Shown here: positions 27,113 to 35,367 of the stretch, piece after piece
How the letters are laid out: each line of letters begins with the position of its first letter
How positions within the stretch are numbered: the stretch's first letter is position 1
Made by a program: the position numbers and the translations under genes
NCBI GenBank assembly: GCA_020636135.1
Contig: JACJYK010000002.1
Span: 267,501 to 331,500 of the forward strand
DNA from: Lewinellaceae bacterium
GTDB taxonomy: Bacteria > Bacteroidota > Bacteroidia > Chitinophagales > Saprospiraceae
Reading direction: 5' to 3'
DNA length: 64,000 bases
The notes under the pieces: model-generated
Databases searched by the model: none
Told to the model about the DNA's origin: nothing
Seen by the model: the letters and a program-made list of their open reading frames with translations, nothing else

Positions 27113-27475
27113 ATGGCAACGGTCAAACTAACAACCGAAAAATTCAAGACAGACATTTTTGATTATACCACCGAAAAAGAGTGGAAATATAAAGGTGATA
27201 AGCCGGCAATCATTGACTTTTATGCTGACTGGTGCGGTCCCTGTAAAATGGTGTCTCCCATCCTTGAGCAACTTTCCAATGAACATCCGGAAATCATCAT
27301 CTACAAAGTGGATACGGAGGTAGAACAGGAATTATCCATGGTGTTCCAGATCCGGAGCATCCCAAGTATTCTCTTCATTCCGATGGATAAAACGCCCATG
27401 ATGCAAGCCGGGGCATTACCCAAAAATATCCTCGAACAGATCATCACCAAAGAATTACTGGCTCCAGCTGAATGA
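27113..27475 (+). CDS. Thioredoxin-family protein
   Basis: This 120-residue protein has the thioredoxin fold with active site WCGPC (Cys41, Cys44) and the cis-proline motif RSIPSILF (about 81-88). It has no signal peptide, so it is a cytoplasmic disulfide reductant. It is slightly longer than typical thioredoxin at the N-terminus. After the TGA stop the same reading frame continues into an 18-base tandem repeat that would encode VEEVSE units (see repeat at 27505-27576), possibly a lost or variable tail. A second thioredoxin is encoded at 34431-34745. Confidence 0.93.
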   Translation: MATVKLTTEKFKTDIFDYTTEKEWKYKGDKPAIIDFYADWCGPCKMVSPILEQLSNEHPEIIIYKVDTEVEQELSMVFQIRSIPSILFIPMDKTPMMQAGALPKNILEQIITKELLAPAE

Positions 27476-27504
27476 GGGGAGGGCAGAAAGGTGACAAAAG
27501 TTAC

Positions 27505-27576
27505 AGAGGTAGAAGAAGTATCAGAAGTAGAAGAAGTATCATAGGTAGAAGAAGTATCAGAGGTAGAAGAGGTTGA
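27505..27576. repeat. Four-copy 18-base tandem repeat
   Basis: Units at 27505-27522, 27523-27540, 27541-27558 and 27559-27576 follow AGAGGTAGAAGAAGTATC with one to a few changes; the last copy is the most diverged. The unit length is a multiple of three. In the thioredoxin frame, past its stop codon, it reads as VEEVSE repeats, broken once by TAG at 27542-27544. Confidence 0.9.
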
Positions 27577-27617
27577 ATGCTGAGAAACCATCCATGCCAG
27601 ACCTCTTACAAGCATAT

Positions 27618-27645
27618 AAAAACCGCAATTCGTTGCGGTTTTTTT
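27618..27645 (+). terminator. Rho-independent terminator after thioredoxin
   Basis: A perfect 11-bp stem AAAAACCGCAA / TTGCGGTTTTT with a TTCG tetraloop is followed by further T residues. It ends transcription before purH. Confidence 0.9.
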
Positions 27646-27827
27646 GTTTCCGGCAATAGCGACCATACTATCTCCTTTCGTGATTCCGGGATAGATTGAG
27701 ACAACTGGTCCGCGGTAGTCGTGATTTTTCACCGGAAAGCCTAACCTAAGCCGTTCTCTTCGGACTTATCTTCGTATCAGACCCTACTTCTTGTCTTCCG
27801 GACTACTCAACTTACTTGCGTTCTCCT

Positions 27828-27835
27828 TACCTTTG
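27828..27835 (+). promoter_or_regulatory. Predicted -7 box for purH
   Basis: TACCTTTG matches TAnnTTTG and lies 33 bases before the ATG at 27869. This supports starting purH there rather than at an earlier in-frame codon, which would lie upstream of the promoter. Confidence 0.5.
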
Positions 27836-27868
27836 CGCTTTCTTAAAATCAACAGACCAATTCTGAGC

Positions 27869-29401
27869 ATGAAAAAGATCCAATCGGCCCTGATATCCGT
27901 CTACCATAAAGAAGGACTGGACCATATCATCCGCCAACTGCATGAATTAGGGGTTACGATCTATTCTACCGGCGGCACCCAGACGTACATTGAAAGCCTG
28001 GGAGTGCCTGTGAACACTGTAGAAGACCTGACCGGTTATCCCTCCATCCTGGATGGCCGGGTAAAAACGCTCCATCCGAAAGTATTCGGAGGTATCCTTG
28101 CACGCCGTGAAGAAAGCCATCTTAGCCAGCTCGACGAATACAATATACCAGCCGTGGACCTGGTCATTGTTGATCTTTATCCATTTGAGGAAACAGTCCG
28201 CACGACGAGTGATGAAAAAAAGATCATTGAGAAGATCGATATCGGTGGCATTGCTTTGATTCGTGCCGGGGCCAAGAATTTTCAGGATGTGATCATCGTA
28301 CCTTCCCAGCAACAATACGGTAAGCTGGAGGCATTACTGGCAGAAAAGGATGGTTATTCGGACCTGCAGGACCGCAAGGAATTTGCAACGGCAGCTTTTG
28401 CAGTTTCTTCCCACTACGATACAATGATACACCGGTATTTCGCCGGGGGTTCTGTATGGGATAGCAACGTGCCGGCATTCAAGGAGAGCATTCCTGCTGC
28501 CATGGACATGCGTTACGGAGAAAACCCGCATCAATCGGGACGTTTCTTCGGCCCGTTGGATGAAGTCCTGATACAGTTGGGTGGCAAAGAAATCTCGTTC
28601 AACAACATGGTAGATATTGATGCCGCAGTGGGATTAATGACTGAATTTAAGGATGACGCTCCTACCGTGGCCGTATTAAAACATACCAACCCCTGCGGAT
28701 GTGCTCAGGCCGATTCGGTTGAGCATGCCTGGGATAAAGCATTGGCCGGGGACCCGGTATCTGCTTTCGGCGGCATTATCATCAGTAATCAGAAAATTGA
28801 TGTTGGAACTGCCGCCAAAATCGATGAACTATTTTACGAAGTGTTGATTGCTCCTGACTACACGCCGGAAGCACAGGCCCTTCTACTGAAAAAGAAAAAA
28901 CGCATCATTCTGCAGTTGAAGGCCTATCCTTCCGCCAAATACCAGTACAAAAGCATCTTAAATGGAGTGATCGTACAGGAAACAGACCGGAAAAGAGAGT
29001 CTGAAAGCGATTTGACCTGGAGTACGGTACGGAATGGTAATGAGCAGGAGACAGCCGATCTTTTATTTGCGGTACGTTGTGTCAAACATTTGAAATCGAA
29101 TGCAATAAGCCTGGTCAAGGACCGGCAGCTGGTAGGTATGGGATGTGGTCAGACTTCGCGGGTTGATGCCCTGAATCAGGCCATTCTGAAAGCCCGGCAC
29201 TATGGGTTAACGCTGGAGGGTGCAGTCATGGCCTCGGATGCTTTTTTCCCATTCCCGGATTGTGTTGAAATTGCGGATGAAGCAGGGATAACTGCCGTTA
29301 TTCAACCCGGCGGTTCGATCAAGGATCAGGAGAGCATTGATTATTGTGACCAACACGGCATGGCCATGGCGCTGACAGGTTTCCGCCACTTCCGGCATTG
29401 A
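27869..29401 (+). CDS. purH: Bifunctional AICAR transformylase/IMP cyclohydrolase
   Basis: This 510-residue enzyme performs the last two steps of de novo purine synthesis. The N-terminal MGS-like cyclohydrolase domain (about 1-195) shows STGGTQTYIES and LDGRVKTLHPKVFGG. The C-terminal transformylase domain contains MRYGENPHQ (about 214-222) and the catalytic KHTNPCGCA near residue 270. The ATG at 27869 fits family length and the promoter at 27828-27835; an upstream in-frame start would add 26 atypical residues. coaX begins seven bases after its stop and may be co-transcribed. Confidence 0.96.
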   Translation: MKKIQSALISVYHKEGLDHIIRQLHELGVTIYSTGGTQTYIESLGVPVNTVEDLTGYPSILDGRVKTLHPKVFGGILARREESHLSQLDEYNIPAVDLVIVDLYPFEETVRTTSDEKKIIEKIDIGGIALIRAGAKNFQDVIIVPSQQQYGKLEALLAEKDGYSDLQDRKEFATAAFAVSSHYDTMIHRYFAGGSVWDSNVPAFKESIPAAMDMRYGENPHQSGRFFGPLDEVLIQLGGKEISFNNMVDIDAAVGLMTEFKDDAPTVAVLKHTNPCGCAQADSVEHAWDKALAGDPVSAFGGIIISNQKIDVGTAAKIDELFYEVLIAPDYTPEAQALLLKKKKRIILQLKAYPSAKYQYKSILNGVIVQETDRKRESESDLTWSTVRNGNEQETADLLFAVRCVKHLKSNAISLVKDRQLVGMGCGQTSRVDALNQAILKARHYGLTLEGAVMASDAFFPFPDCVEIADEAGITAVIQPGGSIKDQESIDYCDQHGMAMALTGFRHFRH

Positions 29402-29408
29402 TGGATAT

Positions 29409-30137
29409 ATGACAGAGTTGGTCTTGGATATCGGTAACCAGCGGATCAAAGCCGGCATCTTTCAGGATAATATCCTGAAGAAAGTAGCAATCTTTCCGGT
29501 GGGTGATGTTAAAGAAATATTAAACCTTGGTGACCAGTATTCTCCTGTAAGCGTCATAATGTCAAGCACATCCGTTTTAGAACAGGAAATGGCCAAGGCA
29601 TGGAATAAGCTTTCAACTGTAATGATCCTGGACCATACCTTGCCATTGCCGATCCGGAATGATTACGCGACACCCAAAACGTTGGGCAAGGACCGGTTGG
29701 CCGGTGCGGTAGCAGCAGCTGCCAAATTTCCCGGTGAGCCGGTATTGGTTGTTGACGCCGGAACATGCGTAACCTATGACCTGGTCGATGCGGAGAACTC
29801 TTTTAAAGGAGGGTACATCACGCCAGGCTTAAGGATGAGGTTTCAGGCTATGCATGATTTTACTGCACGGCTGCCCAGGGTGGAGCCTGCCGAACGAATA
29901 AATCTTTACGGCAGAACCACAGAGGACGCCATGCGATCCGGTACAACAGCCGGGCTGGTAGAAGAGGTGCGCGGTCTGATTCGTCGCTTTCGCCGTTCCT
30001 TTCCCGGCCTGCACGTAATCCTTACCGGTGGTGATGGATTTTTTTTGTCAAAACAACTTAAATCTGAGATATTTGTGGAGCCAAATCTAGTTCTGGAGGG
30101 CTTACATCGGATTTTAAGATTCAATTTATCTTTATGA
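29409..30137 (+). CDS. coaX: Type III pantothenate kinase
   Basis: This 242-residue ASKHA-fold kinase carries out the first step of coenzyme A synthesis. The phosphate-1 loop is LDIGNQRIKAGIF (5-18; Gln11 stands where Thr is usual). The VVDAGTCVTYDL segment near 114-125 and GGYITPGLRMR near 134-144 are characteristic of CoaX. It starts seven bases after purH and overlaps the next outer-membrane protein gene by four bases (ATGA). Confidence 0.94.
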   Translation: MTELVLDIGNQRIKAGIFQDNILKKVAIFPVGDVKEILNLGDQYSPVSVIMSSTSVLEQEMAKAWNKLSTVMILDHTLPLPIRNDYATPKTLGKDRLAGAVAAAAKFPGEPVLVVDAGTCVTYDLVDAENSFKGGYITPGLRMRFQAMHDFTARLPRVEPAERINLYGRTTEDAMRSGTTAGLVEEVRGLIRRFRRSFPGLHVILTGGDGFFLSKQLKSEIFVEPNLVLEGLHRILRFNLSL

Positions 30138-31453
30138 GGAAGCTTTGCATCCTGATCATACTTTTCGCTTTTGTACAGGGAATGGATGCCCAACCAAAGG
30201 TAAATTCACCTTATTCAAGATTTGGCCTGGGTGATTTCTTCTCCCAGGATTTTATCGCAGTGACATCGGTTGGTGGCACATCTGCCTCCTATACCGATCC
30301 CTACCACGTCAATCAGGCCAATCCGGCCTCGCTGGGTTATCTGCGGGCCACTTCTTTTGACGTCGGTGTGAATGTCGGCCGCACCAGGCTGACCGAACCT
30401 TCCCAATCCGTCAGCCGCTGGTCAGGGAATCTCAGTTACCTTTCTCTTGCTTTCCCTCTGATCAACCCCATCAATGAAGTATTGGAACGCAAGCAGAAGC
30501 CACTGCACCTCGGCATGAACGTAAGCCTGATGCCCTATACCAATGTTGGTTATAACATTGAGGACAGTATCCATATTTCCGAAATAGGTCAGGTGTCCCG
30601 GCAATATCGTGGATCAGGTGGAACGTATAAAGTTCAGTGGAACAATGGTCTGAAATACAAAGACCTCGCTGTAGGCCTTAGTTTACAGTATCTTTTTGGC
30701 AACATGGCCTATACACGGCAGGTTGATTTCCCGGATGCCTCTTCCTTTTCTGATGTATATGATGACATCATCGGCGCAAAAGGTTTTTTGTGGAATGCCG
30801 GGGCGATGTACGACATCGTTCTGGATCGCGAGGAAGCCAAAGCCAAAGACCGTCAGCCGGATAAAATTATCACGGTGGGATTAACGCTGCACAGCAAACA
30901 AAGCATTCGGACCCGTTCCAGCTCACTGTATCGCCGGGTATTTGCCACCTCCGGGGCTCTGATCGATACCATCCAGTATGTGGATGATGTCCAGGGTGAT
31001 GGAACCCTTCCGGGTGGTTTTAGCGCCGGTATTTCCTACCGGCAGGGATTTAAATGGCGCGCAGGCATCAATTTCGCTTCAGAAGGTTGGTCAAAATATA
31101 AAAACAGCGCCAAGCCGGAACTCTTGCAGAATGCTTGGACGTTATCCTTTGGTATCGGTTACCGGCCGGATATCAATGCCTTTAACCGATTCCTACAAAC
31201 CATCGATTACCGTTTAGGAGTGCGCTTTGGAAGCGATCCGAGGGTCTACAATGGTGATCAACTTCATGAATATGCAATAACTTTGGGTGTTGGCGTTCCT
31301 TTCTTTGTTCAGCGCAAAATATCGTTCTTGAACGCCGCTCTGGAATATGGACAGTTCGGCCAACCCGATATACTCAAAAACTCGTACATTCAATTGAATG
31401 TAGGTTTTACACTTAATGACGATGAATGGTTTCTAAAACGAAAATTCAATTAA
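30134..31453 (+). CDS. Outer-membrane beta-barrel protein
   Basis: This 439-residue protein has a signal peptide (about 1-19, ending GMDAQ). The mature N-terminus PKVNSPYSRFGLGDFFSQ and NQANPASLGYL are typical of a Bacteroidota family of predicted FadL/OmpP1-like barrels. The rest alternates amphipathic strands and ends in a barrel-like YIQLNVGFTLNDDEWFLKRKFN. The function is unknown. Translation is coupled to coaX (four-base overlap), and two exported TPR proteins follow. Confidence 0.85.
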   Translation: MRKLCILIILFAFVQGMDAQPKVNSPYSRFGLGDFFSQDFIAVTSVGGTSASYTDPYHVNQANPASLGYLRATSFDVGVNVGRTRLTEPSQSVSRWSGNLSYLSLAFPLINPINEVLERKQKPLHLGMNVSLMPYTNVGYNIEDSIHISEIGQVSRQYRGSGGTYKVQWNNGLKYKDLAVGLSLQYLFGNMAYTRQVDFPDASSFSDVYDDIIGAKGFLWNAGAMYDIVLDREEAKAKDRQPDKIITVGLTLHSKQSIRTRSSSLYRRVFATSGALIDTIQYVDDVQGDGTLPGGFSAGISYRQGFKWRAGINFASEGWSKYKNSAKPELLQNAWTLSFGIGYRPDINAFNRFLQTIDYRLGVRFGSDPRVYNGDQLHEYAITLGVGVPFFVQRKISFLNAALEYGQFGQPDILKNSYIQLNVGFTLNDDEWFLKRKFN

Positions 31454-31455
31454 TC

Positions 31456-32871
31456 ATGAAAAAAATCATGCTTTTGATCAGCGGGGTATTCTTGCTGGGA
31501 ACCGTAGAACTGCCGGGCCAGTGTACGACTTGGAACTCCTTGGCTCCGGCACAAAAAGAAGAAGCGGAGAACCTGCATGTTACCTACCGGGACTTTATCA
31601 AAAGAGAAGACTACGACGGTGCTTTTGCGCAGTGGCAAAAAGCATTTGATCTCGCTCCGGCTGCGGACGGATTGCGGGATGATCACTATGTAGACGGGGT
31701 GGCGATCTACAAACATAAATTCCAGCAGGCTACAGATGAAGCCAAGAAAAAGGAATTTATGGAAAAAGCCCTTGGTCTTTACGATCAGGCGATTCAATGT
31801 TATCTGGATAAAGCCATCCAGGTGCCCAACTGCAATGAGCAGGCTTGTATCAATCGTACCGTAGGTTTGCTTTATGGTCAAAAAGCATACGATCAGTTTT
31901 ATACGTTCAATACACCTTATTCATCTACCAGAGAGGCCCTCGATAATGCCATCAAATATGCCGGCAAGGATAACCTGTACACCATTTTTATGCCTTACGC
32001 AACCATCGCCGTCTATGAATTTCAAAAAGGTCGCATGGAAAAAGAGGAAGTGCGTGATGTCTATGATATCCTGAATGAAATCGCGGATTATAATGTCGAG
32101 AACAATCAGGACTATGGCGAATATTTCCAGCAAGCCAAAGATGCCATGAACGGTAAGTTTTCTGAAATCGAATCGGAAATCTTCGACTGTGCCTACTTTA
32201 AACAAAAACTGGAGCCGGAATACCGGGCTAATCCTGAGAACCTTGACGTATTGAAGTATGTATACAGCAAGCTGACACAGGAAGGTTGTGATAAAGAGGA
32301 TCCTTTCCTCGTTGAGCTCTCGGGCAAATATGAAAAATACGCTGCCGAAGAGAATGCACGCCGGATGGCTGAATTTGAAGAAGCGAATCCTTCCTTTGCA
32401 GCCAAGAGGCTCTATGATGAAGGCAACTATACCGAGGCCATCAACAAATACCGGGAAGCCATCGATCAGGAATCCGATGATGCCAAAAAAGGCGAATATT
32501 GGTTCTCAATTGCATCCATCCAGTTTCGGAAAATGGATCAGTTAAGCACTGCCCGCGAATCAGCTTATAAGGCGGCAAGACTGAAGGAAAACTGGGGACG
32601 CCCCTATATGCTGATCGGTGAAATGTATGCACAATCCAGTCGGAATTGTGGTGATGACGCATTCGAAAGAGGACTGGCGATCATAGCTGCAATCAACAAA
32701 TGGTCCCAAGCCCGCAGCGTCGATCCGGAAGTATCGGATGAGGCTTCTGACCTGATCAGCCGTTACAGCAAATACAAGCCACCTAAGGAAGACATTTTTC
32801 AGCGTGGTGCCGACGGTAAATCCTATAAAGTAGGATGCTGGATCGGTGAAACGGTGACGGTTTCTCTGTAA
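31456..32871 (+). CDS. Exported TPR-repeat protein 1
   Basis: I chose the ATG at 31456 (471 residues) because it begins a proper signal peptide (KKIMLLISGVFLLGTVELPGQ); an in-frame ATG at 31426 lies inside the preceding gene. The body is almost all helical with TPR-like pairs, for example EAENLHVTYRDFIKREDYDGA and RLYDEGNYTEAINKYREAI near 315-335. It ends with a short conserved VGCWIGE segment. It is paralogous to the next gene: same length, ..YRDLI/F.K.., FQQAT.. and the C-terminal CWI motif. It is probably periplasmic, of unknown role. Confidence 0.87.
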   Translation: MKKIMLLISGVFLLGTVELPGQCTTWNSLAPAQKEEAENLHVTYRDFIKREDYDGAFAQWQKAFDLAPAADGLRDDHYVDGVAIYKHKFQQATDEAKKKEFMEKALGLYDQAIQCYLDKAIQVPNCNEQACINRTVGLLYGQKAYDQFYTFNTPYSSTREALDNAIKYAGKDNLYTIFMPYATIAVYEFQKGRMEKEEVRDVYDILNEIADYNVENNQDYGEYFQQAKDAMNGKFSEIESEIFDCAYFKQKLEPEYRANPENLDVLKYVYSKLTQEGCDKEDPFLVELSGKYEKYAAEENARRMAEFEEANPSFAAKRLYDEGNYTEAINKYREAIDQESDDAKKGEYWFSIASIQFRKMDQLSTARESAYKAARLKENWGRPYMLIGEMYAQSSRNCGDDAFERGLAIIAAINKWSQARSVDPEVSDEASDLISRYSKYKPPKEDIFQRGADGKSYKVGCWIGETVTVSL

Positions 32872-32896
32872 GTAACAGAAGATCTTAACTATCCCA

Positions 32897-32941
32897 AATA
32901 AATGCTTCGTTTGTTCAACACACGAAGCATTTATTATTTTT
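32897..32941 (+). terminator. Terminator between the two TPR paralogues
   Basis: A perfect 14-bp stem (897-910 with 922-935 of the 32 kb block) AATAAATGCTTCGT / ACGAAGCATTTATT with an 11-base loop is followed by ATTTTTG. The T-run is also part of a TATTTTTG promoter box for the next gene. Confidence 0.8.
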
Positions 32942-32942
32942 G
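32935..32942 (+). promoter_or_regulatory. Predicted -7 box for TPR lipoprotein gene
   Basis: TATTTTTG matches TAnnTTTG and lies 28 bases before the ATG at 32971. It shares bases with the 3' arm and T-tract of the preceding terminator. Confidence 0.4.
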
Positions 32943-32970
32943 GAGTGGTACCATTAAAAGGACATTTATC

Positions 32971-34407
32971 ATGAAGCGCGGATCAATCTTGGCATACCTG
33001 ACCGGTTTATTACTGCTCATCGGCTTGGGCTGTTCACCCAAAGTGACGGATCAAACCTCGACGTCTACAAATAATGAACCGGAGCCCCCTAAAGAAGCCG
33101 GACCATGTTCTACCTGGTTTGAGACAGGCCATCAGGATGAAGCAGAGACCGAGCATGTCCTGTACAGGGATCTTATCCGCAAGGAAGAATTCGTCGAGGC
33201 ATTGCCCCACTGGCGTAAGGTGTTTGCCTGGGCTCCCATGGCCGATGGACAACGATCCATCCAGTTTGATGACGGTATAGCGATTTACGATTTCATGTTC
33301 CAGCAGGCCACATCGGATGCTCAAAAAAAGCTCTATCTGGATTCCGTCATGTATATCTATGATCATTTGGGGCAGTGCGAACCGAAGGCTCAGATTGAAG
33401 GACGCAAGGCTTTCGACTATTATTATAAGTACCGTGCGATGACAGATGACTATACGATCTATCAACTGTTTAAACAGGCGGTGGATAAATATGGTCTGAA
33501 AACTGATTATTATGTCCTGAATCCATTCACTGCGCTGATATTACAGATGTATGTGGAAGACCGTATTTCCATGGCTGAGGCACAGAAGTACAGTCAAAAA
33601 GTCAAAGCTATTCTAGCAGAAGGACTTGCTAACTGCAAAGATGACAAAGCTTGTGAACCATGGAAGATCATCGAATCGTATGCCCCTGTTCGCCTGGAGG
33701 AATTTGAAGGCGTGGAAGGATTTTACGATTGTGCCTACTACATGGACAAATACTACCAGGAGTACCTTGATAATCCGCAGGATTGTGATGTTATCCGGAC
33801 CGTTCTGGCCCGCTTCCGTTGGGGAGGCTGTGATCCCGAAGACCCAAAGGTAAAGGAACTGTTGGGTGCGCTCCAGGTAAATTGTGTGGTGACCACGGAG
33901 ACAGGCCCGCTGCGGCAGGGATTTGATGCATTGCAAAATGGTAAATACAAGGACGCGATTGATCAATTCCTTGAATTCGTTAAGAATTCCGATGACCCGG
34001 AGAAAAAAGCGAAATACTTGCTGGTAGTCGCCAAGATCTACTACGGCAACCTGCGCAATTTTCCTCAGGCCCGGAAATATGCCCTCGATGCAGCGGCACT
34101 AAAAGATGACTGGGGCGACCCTTATATGCTGATTGGTAAATTGTATGCCAGCAGCGGACCATTATGCGGACCCGGCAGGGGCTTTGACAGCCAGCGCGTG
34201 GTCTGGGCTGCAATTGACAAGTTTGAATACGCAAAAAAAATTGACCCGTCAGTGGCTGCTGAAGCCAATAAGTTGATAGGCGAATACACGCAATACATGC
34301 CAACGAATGGAGACCTCCATATGATGAACATGCATGAAGGAGACCGCTATACGGTGCCCTGCTGGATCAATGAAGTAACCCGTATCCGGGGAGTAAAAGG
34401 AGAATAG
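32971..34407 (+). CDS. TPR-repeat lipoprotein 2
   Basis: From the ATG at 32971 this is 478 residues with a lipoprotein signal (GLGCSPK, Cys21). An earlier in-frame start would place a non-signal extension before it and would lie inside the terminator hairpin. It is a paralogue of the preceding protein: PCSTWFETGHQDEAETEHVLYRDLI matches TTWNSLAPAQKEEAENLHVTYRDFI, and both end in a CWI motif. TPR-like helices recur, for example ALQNGKYKDAIDQFLEF. It is membrane-anchored where the first copy is soluble. The function is unknown. Confidence 0.87.
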   Translation: MKRGSILAYLTGLLLLIGLGCSPKVTDQTSTSTNNEPEPPKEAGPCSTWFETGHQDEAETEHVLYRDLIRKEEFVEALPHWRKVFAWAPMADGQRSIQFDDGIAIYDFMFQQATSDAQKKLYLDSVMYIYDHLGQCEPKAQIEGRKAFDYYYKYRAMTDDYTIYQLFKQAVDKYGLKTDYYVLNPFTALILQMYVEDRISMAEAQKYSQKVKAILAEGLANCKDDKACEPWKIIESYAPVRLEEFEGVEGFYDCAYYMDKYYQEYLDNPQDCDVIRTVLARFRWGGCDPEDPKVKELLGALQVNCVVTTETGPLRQGFDALQNGKYKDAIDQFLEFVKNSDDPEKKAKYLLVVAKIYYGNLRNFPQARKYALDAAALKDDWGDPYMLIGKLYASSGPLCGPGRGFDSQRVVWAAIDKFEYAKKIDPSVAAEANKLIGEYTQYMPTNGDLHMMNMHEGDRYTVPCWINEVTRIRGVKGE

Positions 34408-34430
34408 GTCATCCTGGGAAACCGTTAAGA

Positions 34431-34745
34431 TTAGAGTGCAGGTTGGACAAGCGGGGACAGTTTCTCAACCAGGAAGATCTTGGTTGGTACACCCGGAGCT
34501 CCCCAGACCAACTGGCCATGCTGGTAAATCATGATGGTGGGAACGCCCATGATCTGCATTTTCTGAACCAGGTCCAAATGTTTGTCTACGTCAATTTTGA
34601 TGATCTTGATTTGTTCTCCGAATTCATTTTTCAGTTCCTGTAAAATGGGTAAAAAGGTCATACAGGGACCGCACCATTCGGCATAAAAATCTATCAGAAC
34701 GGGAATTTCGGACTGAATCAACTCATCAAACCTGATTTTCTCCAT
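34431..34745 (-). CDS. Thioredoxin
   Basis: This 104-residue protein has a canonical thioredoxin fold with WCGPC at 24-28 and the cis-proline loop MGVPTIMIY (about 66-74). It has no signal peptide, so it acts in the cytoplasm. It is convergent with the TPR lipoprotein gene and divergent from the FKBP gene. Confidence 0.94.
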   Translation of the reverse strand: MEKIRFDELIQSEIPVLIDFYAEWCGPCMTFLPILQELKNEFGEQIKIIKIDVDKHLDLVQKMQIMGVPTIMIYQHGQLVWGAPGVPTKIFLVEKLSPLVQPAL

Positions 34746-34827
34746 GGACTTGGTAAATTATGTAACGCAAACAGCGCAGAATGAAAATAGTTCGAGATTC
34801 TTTGTGTCAAAAACGAGCCGTAGACCA

Positions 34828-35367
34828 ATGAATAGCTGCACTTTGGTACTTATCGGATTGACCACTCTCCTGATCGCCTGTGGGCAAACACCCCGGACAA
34901 CCGAACCCGAAACAGATACGGATCTGGCAGTGTACAGTTATTACCATACCAATCCGGCAACTCAATTTGAACGGGAAGAAAATGCGATCATTGATTACCT
35001 GGGAGCTCATTATCCTGGGGCGACACGATTGGATTCGGGTATCTATTTGAAGATCCTGGATCTGGGCAGCGGAGACCCCCTCAAATGGGGAGATCTGATC
35101 CAGGTGGATTACAAGGTATCATACGCAGACGGCCGGATGATCGATGGTACCGAACGAAGAGGGGAGCCACTGAAAACCTACATCGGTAACGGAGTGGACG
35201 GATGGAACCAGGCTTTACAGCAGCTGCACGTCGGAAGTCATGCCGTCTTTGGGCTCACCAGTTCCCGTGCGTATAAAGAAAAGGGGTTGGGTAATGCCAT
35301 ACCACCGGATACACCGTTGATCTTTGAAGTCACTATTGAAAAAATCCTGGATCCCAGTGATTATTAG
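34828..35367 (+). CDS. FKBP-type peptidyl-prolyl isomerase lipoprotein
   Basis: The ATG at 34828 gives 179 residues with a lipoprotein signal (LLIACGQ, Cys19); the earlier in-frame ATG at 34744 would remove the signal from the N-terminus. The C-terminal half (about 75-175) is an FKBP domain with WGDLIQVDYKVSYADGRMID, the GWNQALQQLHVGSHAVF active-site stretch and IPPDTPLIFEVTIEKI. Bacteroidota often keep such lipoprotein isomerases for folding envelope proteins. It converges on the dehydrogenase gene with a four-base overlap. Confidence 0.9.
   Translation: MNSCTLVLIGLTTLLIACGQTPRTTEPETDTDLAVYSYYHTNPATQFEREENAIIDYLGAHYPGATRLDSGIYLKILDLGSGDPLKWGDLIQVDYKVSYADGRMIDGTERRGEPLKTYIGNGVDGWNQALQQLHVGSHAVFGLTSSRAYKEKGLGNAIPPDTPLIFEVTIEKILDPSDY

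Larger units (their letters stand above)
27476..27868. other. Thioredoxin-purH intergenic region
   Basis: About 390 bases hold an 18-base tandem repeat (27505-27576), a strong plus-strand terminator (27618-27645) and a purH promoter box (27828-27835). The minus-strand open reading frame across the repeat is Ser/Thr repeat translation and is not credible. I see no gene. Confidence 0.7.

Noticed and set aside
27505..27576. CRISPR array
   Set aside because: Repeats are 18 bases, directly abutting with no spacers, and no cas genes are present.
27301..27732. Minus-strand open reading frame of 143 residues with Ser/Thr repeats
   Set aside because: It is the complement of the 18-base tandem repeat plus the thioredoxin gene and a terminator; composition is not protein-like.
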